Positions 55,331 to 64,000 of a stretch of DNA of 64,000 nt are shown piece by piece; positions within the stretch are counted from its first letter, which is position 1, and each line of letters starts with the position of its first letter. The notes under the pieces are model-generated. The model ran no database searches and was not told the DNA's origin. It saw nothing but the letters and a program-made list of their open reading frames with translations. This stretch comes from Gnetum montanum (taxonomy: Eukaryota > Streptophyta > Gnetopsida > Gnetales > Gnetaceae): the NCBI GenBank assembly GCA_015680685.1, contig MNCI01010116.1, forward strand, positions 927,766 through 991,765, given 5' to 3'. A program made the position numbers and the translations under genes.

Positions 55331-56249
55331 TTTCCATTATCAAACATCGCTCCCATCAGTGTCCATGTATGGTTACTACTTTTTCTTTAATGTGTGTGGT
55401 ATTTAAAGTCATGGATTCATTTTCATCTAGTGTAAAAATTTTCTTTTGAACATAGTCCAGTTCAAGTAGATTCTTCTTTTATATAATTTGGGTGTAGGTC
55501 ATTTGGGATTTGTGTTGTTTTTAGAATTTCCACTACTATTCATCTCTATAGAGACACAAGCAAGGTGGGTTTGTAGACTAAATATTATAAGTGTGATCAA
55601 TTTTGTTTCAACTTGTAATTTGATAATCAAAACTAAGAGTTGAGTGTCTGGCTCTTTTGGATTTATTGAAAATCTCAGGTGCTATTTCTGATTTCTATTT
55701 TGTAGTCATTTCCCTTTTATTTTTTCGTATTGTTTCAATTCCTCCTCTAAGGAAAAACAACATTTGATGGCTTTGGAAAAGGGGTCATTCAAGGGGGTTT
55801 GAACACTAAACAAGTGGAATGCATGGTTTCTCTCTTTCATCTGTGGTTAAAATATGATTTTTTTTCTAGAATTTTCATCATCTTGAATGCTTTTGAATCT
55901 GAATTTTTTGATCTCTTGAATCCTTGCAATATTTAAGAGGAAATGATTTGTGATAGGGAGTGTTGCTAGAACCATTCACTTATGATGAATCATCAGTTTT
56001 TTGAGATATCATAGATGTTATGTCATAGATGCTACATCACCTTTGCATTGTACCATCCCTATCGGTGTGTCTTAGTTGGCTACTATGTTGTAGATGCTAT
56101 ATTGCATCTCTAATGTCTTAGATGCGATGTCACATATATTTGATAAAATCAATTTTTCAAAACAAGTTCAGAAAAGATTCGATAGTTAGGGAACACATCT
56201 ACTTCCACCCTATCTACATCCAATCTTTCTCAACACAATAAGCTTCCAA
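55331..56249. other. Unassigned sequence with a short repeated TCATAGATGCTACATC motif
   Basis: No gene found. Between 56005 and 56140 the phrase (TC/TG)(A/T)TAGATG(C/T)(T/G)A recurs about five times (CATAGATGTTATG, CATAGATGCTACATCAC, GTAGATGCTATATTGC, TTAGATGCGATGTCAC). It is similar in style to the word repeats in the LTRs. Confidence 0.45.
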
Positions 56250-59200
56250 CATCATCAAATTCAAATGTCATAATTGTTATGCTTACTCAAACAATCACTC
56301 ACTGGATAAAGGCAAGGGCTCTTCCATAAAAGAAAATTCATCTAGGAAGTCCCTTAGTTTATCTTCAAATAGCAAGACAAAAATCATGCAAAGCTCTACT
56401 TGATTCCATGTTAGGAGTAAATATGATCTCTCAAGACATGTATCTGAAATCTACCGCCACTAAAGAGAAGTAACATTTGATTAGAGCTTGTAGACAATCG
56501 ATCATAGTTCCACTTGGATAGGTGGATGATGTGATTACCACCATTAGTGGCTGGTCCTACCCTGCTGATGTTCTAGTTATTCACGTTGGGAAGAACAAGG
56601 GAGAGTTCCCAATTATCACAAGAAGAGCTTGGCTTAGCATTGTTGATGCTAAGCTTGGAATTCCCAATTTGTCCTTGGATAATTCCAAGGAAGATGAAGC
56701 TAGAAGCATACAAAGATGAAGAGTTTTATGTATCACATATAGTGATAATGGGTGCAATTACGTGCAAAGAATTTAGGCTATCAAACAAGAGGATACCAAG
56801 GCATGCAATAGATGTGTAGAAACAATGTGTGCAAAATTGTCTATATGTAGCAACCACATAACAAGAGGGCATCCAATGGCTAATCACAAGTGAAGAAACT
56901 AAATTTGACAAATACATGAAACTAGAAGAATAAATTGTTAATGCCTATGTTGCAGAAACTGATAAGTTAAAATAATTAAGGAAAGGACACTCCTACCCAC
57001 ATATCAACCAAGAAGAAGAGACAGATTGGAAACACGTTGAGAACCTAGACACAATGGAACTAGAAACACTAGAATTGAAATCCCTACCAGCAACATTAGA
57101 ATATGCATTTTTGAATAAGAAGAAGCCAATAATTATCAATGGCAACTTATAAGAAGAACAAAAAAGAAAGTTGTTGGATGTGATTAACAAATGGTCGATA
57201 GCATTCACGTGGTCTTATGATGAGATCACAGGAATTGATCCAAAAATTTGTCAACATTGGATCTATACTAATCTTGTAGTCAAACCATGACACCAACATT
57301 AATGAAGGCTCAATCCTAAACTTAAGGAGGTAGTCAAGTAAGAATTGGAGAAACTACTAAAGGTAGGATTTAGCTATCCTATTGCAAATAGTGAATGAAT
57401 TAATCCTTTAGTGATTATTACAAAGAAGGGAGGTAAATGGCAAATTTGCATTGAATTCCAGATATTGAACTTTGCCACATTTAAGGATCACTTTCCTTTG
57501 CCATTTGTTGATCCATTCTTGGACACTATTGCAAGACATGAATATTATAGTTTTTTGGAAAAATATAGCAGATACAATCAGATCCACATTGCACTTGAAG
57601 ATCAAGAGAAAACAACATTCACTAGTCCATGGGAAATGTTTGCCTATAGATAAATGCCCTTTGGTCTTTGCAATGCACAAGCCACCTTCTAGAGACTAGT
57701 GTTAAGCATATTATAGAAGCAAATAGGCAATGGTATTGAAGTATTTATGGATGATTTTCTAACATATGGGTTAGATTTCAAACAAGTACTAGACCAATTG
57801 GAGTAGGTACTTAGGAGATGCTTTGAAACCAATCTAAAACTCAATTGGCTAAAGAACCATCTCATGGTCCATGAAGGCATAGTGTTGGGACATAAACTCT
57901 CCTAGAAAGGTATTGAGGTAGATCCAGAAAAGATCAATCATCCAGAATATCATTCAACAACCACATACAATAAAAGATGTGAGATCATTCTTAGGCCTTA
58001 TGAGATACTATAGGAGATTCATCAAAAACTTCTCAAAGATAGCCAAACCTCTTGTAGAACTCATGAAGAAGGATGCACCCTTCAAGTGGACCCAAGTGAT
58101 GTGAAAAGGCATTTGAATCTTTGAAGCAGAAATTAGTAGAGACACCAATTCTTCAATCTCCGAATTGGTTAAGACATTTCCACATCATGACTGATGCTTC
58201 TAACTATGCGCTTGGTGCAGTACTGACACAATTATATGATCAGAAAAGACTGTACAACATAGACTATGCTAGCAGAAGCATCACTATAGCATAATTAAAC
58301 TACACCATAACTAAAAAGGAGCTAATCATTGTGGTATACATGCTTAAAAAGTTTAGACATTATGTGCTTAGGTACTAGATCTATGTTCACACCAATCATA
58401 GCACCATTTGATTTCTTATGAGGAAACCAATGGTCAATCCCAAAGTGATAAGATGACTTATGATTCTTCAAGAATTTAACATCATGATGATTGACAAAAA
58501 GGAAATAGAAAATGTGGTAGTTGATCATCTCTCAAGGTTGAATTGGGATTTTGAGGATCAAGTAGAACCTTTATCAAACTAATTTCCCAATGAGAATCTA
58601 TTTTACAAAATAGTGAAGTCTCTAAACTCAATAGGGAAGCCATGGACTCAAGAATATTTGACTTATCTATCAACACAAGAGCTTCCTACTAAATGGGATA
58701 AGAAAAAACATGAACAATTCCTTCATAAAGCAAGGAGATACATGGAGATCAATGGCCATTTATACAAGATCTGTGCAAATGGGCTTGTTGGATGGTGTGT
58801 GCCAGAACATGATCAATAGAGAGTCTTGCAAGACATTCATGAAGGCCCATGTGGTGACCACTATGCAGGGCATAGGACAACACTCAAACAACTAATGATA
58901 GGCTACTTTTAGCCTACCTTGTTTAAAGATGCCCACCCTTTTGCACAATCCTATGAGTGTTACCAAAGTGATGGAGGAATGATGAGTAGATATGAAGCAT
59001 CGCAGTAATGGATATAGCCATTGGAACCTTTTGACATATGGAAAATTGATTTTTGGGGCCCATTCAACCAGTGTCAAATAGAAAAGTGTATATCATTATG
59101 ACTGTGGATTACTGCATAAAGTGGGTAGAGGCAACAACAGTAAAAGACTATATAGCAAAGACATCTATCAAATTTTTCCAACACATGGTGAATAGATTTA

Positions 59201-59570
59201 GAGTGCCAAGAATGCATATATTAGACAATGGGACTCACTTCATTGATGCTACATTTTAGAAGCTCATCCAAAAACTTGGGGTAAACCATAAACTAACAAC
59301 ACCATATCATCCCCAAGAAAATGGTCAAGCTAAACTAACTAACCATGAAATTACTAGAATACTCACTTGGATGGTTAAGAGGTTTAGAAGGGATTGAAGC
59401 ATTAAACTGAATGATGCTTTATGGCCTATACACACCATACGAGTTAGTCTATGACAAGTTGCCAATGCTTCCAATCCAAGTAGAGCTTCACACTTTAGTT
59501 ACTACCAGTGAACTTAACCTTGATTTGAGCTTAGCCCAAAAGGAGGTGCTAGTGACGAAAATTTAATGCC
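56250..59570 (+). pseudogene. Pol of a C/D-related Ty3/gypsy element (protease, RT, RNase H, integrase)
   Basis: In order: protease remnant (QSIIVPLG, VDDVITTISG, ITRRAWLS; 56490-56640), RT with FTWSYDEITGIDP (57200), VIITKKGGKWQICIEFQ, FPLPFVDPFLD, IALEDQEKTTFTSPWEMFAYR, MPFGLCNAQATF and the catalytic VFMDDFLTYG (57745). RNase H is around 58130-58540 (DASNYALGAVLTQ, VVYMLKKFRHYVLR, HTNHSTI). Integrase has a decayed zinc start (58830-58960), then WKIDFWGPF, VDYCIKWVEA, LDNGTHF and TPYHPQENGQAKLTN, where the catalytic Glu is again Lys. It ends with ELVYDKLPMLPIQVE and NLDLSLAQKEVLV. That last block matches element D at 5200-5250. Very many stops and shifts. It breaks off at 59570 against a reverse-oriented spacer. 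Confidence 0.85.
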
Positions 59571-60645
59571 CTTGTATAACCATACCTAGAAGTGTCCTTA
59601 TGTACTTAAGGAGTTGAATGTAACACATAATTGTTAAGAAAAACACACATGTTAGTACCCCCAAATTAGGAAAATGACTCTATGTACACAAAACCACAAG
59701 CTATGATTATTCATACAATAAGATGAGATGGACTTAGAAGGGATTTCAGAAAGTAGGGTGTAAGGTATCTTACCATAGGCATAATGAATTCTTGTGTTTT
59801 ATTAGTCGTTAATGTAATCGTTAGCCTTTCTATCCAAGATTCAAACCAAGTCCAAACCACATTCCAGTGACATCACATTATCTCATCTCTTAGAATTACA
59901 ACTGTAAACCTACCATTGTTGCTAAAAGTATTTTCACTTGGTGTATTGTCCAAGAAAGGAGTGAGTTCATAGCACGCTTTATTTTATTTTATTTTTTGCA
60001 ATTTCAAAGAAGTTTCCTACCTTCAAGCATGGGTAATATGTCTTTCCAATGACATGGTTAGGTAGCACTTATTATACCCTTACTTCCATTTTTCATTAGA
60101 TCTACAAGGATATAATATAACCTAGAAAACATGATAGAACTAATAGAAGTAATCCAAGAGAATCCACAAATCCCCTTGGTGTCACACCCTTAACATTCCC
60201 ACTTTGTTCTTCACTTTTCAATTAAGGCATAATGATCACAAGTTTATTCTTAGTTTTATAGTGAGAAAAATATCATTATGGCCATGATAATGACCTCTTA
60301 TTAATGGGATGGATGAATGGATGGTGTGGGCTCACTATTTAAATAATCAGTCCCTTACGAGTTGATAATACAGAGAAATCTTCACTTTATTCATTACGTG
60401 GTTTATTAATGATCAAAATTATTTACAAAGAAAATGAAAACAAAGTATGAAAAAGATAGTAAGAATTGGAAAAAGATGTAAAGAATGGAAAATCATTAAA
60501 GAAATGAAAAATGTAGAAGAATATTAAAAATTGAAGAAGTAAAAAATTATAAATTACTGAAAAAGTATTAAAGAATATGTAAAATAAAAAATTCAATATA
60601 GTACCTATGGTTCTAGATTGACACCCCCATGACTATTATTAAGAT
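59571..60645 (-). mobile_element. C/D-type spacer, reverse strand, truncated
   Basis: The reverse complement starts after TAGTCATGGGGG (60632) with TGTCAATCTAG, then the shared blocks GTGACACCAAGGGGATTTG, AATGTGATGTCACTGGAATG and GGACTTGGT. It ends at ATACAAGGGCAT, cutting off the block that other copies continue. It comes from a separate reverse element, not from the pol on its left. Its upstream internal part (60646-60688) is interrupted by the A-family copy. Confidence 0.7.
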
Positions 60646-60688
60646 CAATTAAATGGAAGATGGAACACATAGTAGACTATTGGGTAGG

Positions 60689-63600
60689 TGTACTGACCTA
60701 AATCGTCGGTGTAAGGTTAGAAGGGAAACAGACACCGAGAGATCATCGAACAGCCACAGCTAACCCTACCTTCGCCCGAGGGCAAGCTAGAAAAGTAAAC
60801 GAAGGCAGAGTGCCTTGGATGGTTTGCACACAAATCAACCAAGAACTTCCCCAAGCGTAAGCTACGACTAGCACTGGTGTTATTGTAAACAGGATGTAAA
60901 CGGAATGCAAACAACGATACAAAATGTAAATAGAGCTATATTGTAAAGAAAGTATAAATTGAAGTAAAAAAATGTAAATGGAAGGCAATAATAAAACTAT
61001 ATTATATTGTTATTTTTTAAAAAAATGTGCACCGGTCAAAGCGTAGTTGCACACGTGTGGATGGCAAGTCAAACGCCTAGCCCCGGGATAATATGACATG
61101 ATGATGCAATGATGTGATGTGATGAATGTGAGAAATTCTTGGATGCCAACAGTCAGGTGTGTCGAGAGCCCAAGGATTGCAAGTTTTGTCCTCTCTCAGA
61201 ATTGCCAATCTCTCCAATTTTTGCCTCCTAGTTTATGTCAACTAACAGGGTATTTATAGGGTTGGGCAAGGCTCGGGCACGAAATCCAAGAATGGAATCA
61301 ACGACTATGAGATGAGAGGAAAGCAGATCTAGGGACATGTGTCCCATGGATAGTTGGAATAAGTTGGATGTGTGTTGGATAGTTGCATTCTTTGACCAGG
61401 TTCAATGTATTTGTGTTGGATAGTTGTGCACGAGTTAGATGTGTGTTGGCAAGCTACATTCTTGACCAGGTACATTGCATTTTACAATTTATGGATTATT
61501 CAAGCCCATGAAAGTATATTTAATTTAGACCATGAGGGCTTGACATGCCCACAAATGGGGATTTATAATGAAATGTACAACAAAAGAAATTTGACTACCC
61601 AGCGTGACCTGCAGTGTGGCCTATAATGTGAACTCCAAAACTTGCAATTTTGAGCTAAAATCTGGAATTTCTGAAGGCTGAGACCCATAGTTATCAATAG
61701 TGGACCCTGAGGATGACTTGCACCCTTGAAATCAAGTCGTTTTGGCTAAATTTCGGGGCTCTAAAAGTTGGTGACGCTGATCCTTACGCTGTGCAACGTA
61801 TGAAAAAGTAACCCCAGTGTCACCAAGTTAAAATGGCATATTTGAGGCCCAAATCTTGATTTTCTAGAGGCTGGGAGCTACCGAGGACCTTGGTGAAGGT
61901 CATGGGGAGTCCTTATGCTCAATTTCTGCCTGTTTTGACTCAATTTCGGGGCTCCAAAAGTTGGTGACACTAATCCTTACGCTGTGCAGTGTCTGAAAAA
62001 GTAACCAAAGTGTACTTAGCCAAAACCAAATATTTTGAACCTGAAACTTTTGATTATGGATGCTAGAAGTTGGTGCAATCGCTTGTGGGCCCCAAGGGGA
62101 CCTTGCCTGTTGAATCATGGACCATCATGGGCTTTTTCGGAGGCCTACAAGTTTGGTCATGTTGTACTCATGTTGGGTAGCAGCATGACTTAGCTTGATT
62201 CTTGTCTAAAAGTGCTAGGCCAAAATTAATTTGTTGACGTCTGGAAGAATCTACCCAAGAGGCATCGACAAAGAAATGCAAAATACCATGAGCAACAAAG
62301 CATCAAACATTAACCATTGGCTATTGGTTGGGTGTCATCGCACCATTTTCAAAAGTACATGGGATTGAGGGGATGTGGTTTAAGATGCAAGGGATTGTAA
62401 CTGAGGGTAGCTAGGAATTGATCAAGGGTGAAAATTGCTATTGGAATTGTGGGAGAGGAATGCTCTTGCGTGAACAAGTTATGTCATTGGTCCTTGTCAA
62501 CAACCAGGTTTTTAGCAGACTCAGAACCAAGACATAGGATATGCATTCTTTGGAGAAATGGGACTCTTACAGAGTATTTTCGAGGCCCATTGTAAATAGC
62601 CAAAGCCACGCGATGATGTGTAACATGGTTTCTTTGAGACACAAGTGTAACTTTTTTTCAAGACAACTGCCTTCTCACCTAGGGCTTGTATGATAATAGC
62701 CAATAGTCTTTTCTTTGTGATGTCAATGGGGTCGTAAAGACCTTTTTTATACATTTTTCTCTTCAACCTTTTTTTGCTTTTTCTTTTCTTATTTTTTTTT
62801 CTTGTTTTTCTTTTTTATGTTTTTCTTTTTATTTTTTGACAGAGCTTACTTTTTGTACCATGCTTATGTATGAGCACTTGCATTTTGCATCATGTATTGT
62901 GTTTTGCATCGCAACTGCTTAGAGAGCTACAGTGTGCAATAGTGTATCAAGATTTTTGAGATGAGTGGAATGTATCAAGGGGGATGTAATTGAATAGGAT
63001 AAGGGAGCATGCTGGGGAATAAGGAATGTATCAAGAGTCGGGAATGTACTTATGAACGGATTGATTAACCTAGTCGTGTGCATCAGGAAAAACGTGATAC
63101 CTTGTCGTCATGATGAAGTGCATCTATGCATGAACGCCTCAGAAGTGTCATCCTGCAAACACAACTCCAAGAAGATAAGAAAATCACAAATGAAATAGTT
63201 AGCTAAACACTTTAGACAAGGAGATGGAGTCACCACGTGCAATTTTCAAAGTAGACAGAATCATGAACAACATCAGTTTCATTAGGCCCCATGAGATGAA
63301 TCATGCAACAAGTCTTTGCGAAACATGAACATCCAACTATAGCAACAGATCTTTTCAAGTTTTTCCTGGTCGTTGATGATGTCACTAGTTTATAGTCTTA
63401 GTGGAATGTTGTGGATTAGTTTCATGTCATAACCCCTTGGACGGTGCCAGTTTAGCATCATGGCAGACGGTGCATTGCTAGTTTATAGTCATGGCAGATT
63501 ATGAAGAGGAAAACTAGTTTATAGTCTTAGTGATCTCTAGATGCTAGTTTCATTTCATGGCAGATGGATGTAGCAGTTTAGTATCATACTGGATAGAACT

Positions 63601-64000
63601 CTGTGGTATCAGTTTTAAGTCATGATCCAAGACTACTCTATGGTATCAGTTTTAAGTCATGATCCAGGACTATTCTGTGATATTAGTTTTAAGTCATGAT
63701 CCAAGACTATTTTATGGTATCAGTTTTAAGTCATGATCCAGGAATATTCTGTGGTATCAGTTTTAAGTCATGATCTAGGACTATTCTATGGTATTAGTTT
63801 TATGTCATGATCCATGACTTCTCTATGGTATCAGTTTTAAGTCATGATCCAGGACTTTTCTGTGGTATCAATTTTAAGTTATGATGCTAGGACTACTTTG
63901 TGGTATCAATTTTAAGTCATGATGCCAAGACTATTCTGTGGTATCAGTTTTAAGTCATGATGCTAGGACTATTCTATGTTAGTTTATAGTCATAGCAGAC
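60689..64000 (-). mobile_element. Second A-family element, 3' end (continues beyond the window)
   Basis: Starts TGTACTGACC, as the LTRs of element A do, and follows them block by block (AGAAGGGAAACAGACACCGA, CTACCTTCGCCCGAGGGCAAGC, GAGTGCCTTGGATGG). The LTR runs to about 62240. The phrase ATCTACCCAAGAGGCATCGACAAAGAA matches 16665-16695, just inside the 3' LTR of A. The pyrimidine tract (62700-62842) and the AGTTTATAGTCAT array (63380-64000) follow in the same order. A reverse-strand TATA box lies at 61251-61258. The left flank GTAGG (60684-60688) is the expected target duplication; its partner lies outside the window. More diverged from 15250 and 32461 than these are from each other. Confidence 0.85.
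63380..64000. repeat. Expanded minisatellite of the A family, 37-bp period
   Basis: First irregular AGTTTATAGTCATGGCAGA units (63380-63590), then about ten fairly regular units with period 37 bp, core TGGTATCAGTTTTAAGTCAT then GATCCAGGACTATTC (63595-63970), then back to AGTTTATAGTCATAGCAGAC at the window end. The homologous place in element A (17780-18075) has no regular 37-bp run. Confidence 0.9.

Overview
The window is plant nuclear DNA, almost all of it old and mutated transposable elements. The evidence is Ty3/gypsy elements of the plant Tat type (RNase H of the second, 'archaeal-like' kind, aspartic protease, integrase), a chromovirus-type pol, a copia fragment, an RTE-type LINE, a tRNA-Ala remnant, a BAHD acyltransferase relic and a gene with ordinary GT-AG introns. 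The repeat load and near absence of host genes suit a giant-genome seed plant, perhaps a conifer. Anything finer than 'seed plant' is a guess. I found no intact host gene.

Layout. 1-2720: AT-rich, LTR-like sequence with reverse-strand TATA boxes and palindromic tandem repeats. 2749-5040: a decayed chromovirus pol (+) and a copia fragment (-). 5040-39049: a four-level nest. An old LTR (remnant 38667-39049) was hit by element D (+; integrase tail, spacer, ORF3, 3' LTR 10734-11602 resuming at 38646-38666). D's LTR was hit by element C (11603-38640, +), and C's spacer was hit by element A (15250-33869, -). Target-site duplications mark C (GTGTG/GCGTG) and A (GAAAC). 39050-44990: the least LTR-rich part, with a LINE, an apparent assembly artefact, a tRNA-Ala remnant and a GC-rich reading frame of unknown identity. 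44990-53200: two truncated C/D-type elements facing each other tail to tail. 54826-55330: BAHD relic. 56250-59570: decayed PR-RT-RH-INT (+) of a C/D relative. 59571-60645: its spacer type in reverse. 60689-64000: a second A-family copy running off the window.

Element A reads on the minus strand as LTR, primer site, 39-bp repeat leader, gag, zinc knuckle, protease, a roughly 5.6-kb insert, RT, RNase H, integrase, repeat array, LTR. The insert carries, in the opposite direction, an eight-exon gene (21982-26109, +) of about 1,080 codons. Six of its seven splice junctions agree in phase, and it is now disabled by stops. I do not recognise its product. This antisense, intron-containing cargo gene between protease and RT is the most interesting object here.

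Elements C and D share a different plan: gag, (pol), a roughly 1.5-kb AT-rich spacer, a long third ORF with a coiled-coil C-terminal half, a polypurine tract, and an LTR beginning TGATGA and ending CTCATCA. Element C and the reverse-strand copy near 50-53 kb lack pol altogether, so they look like non-autonomous derivatives.
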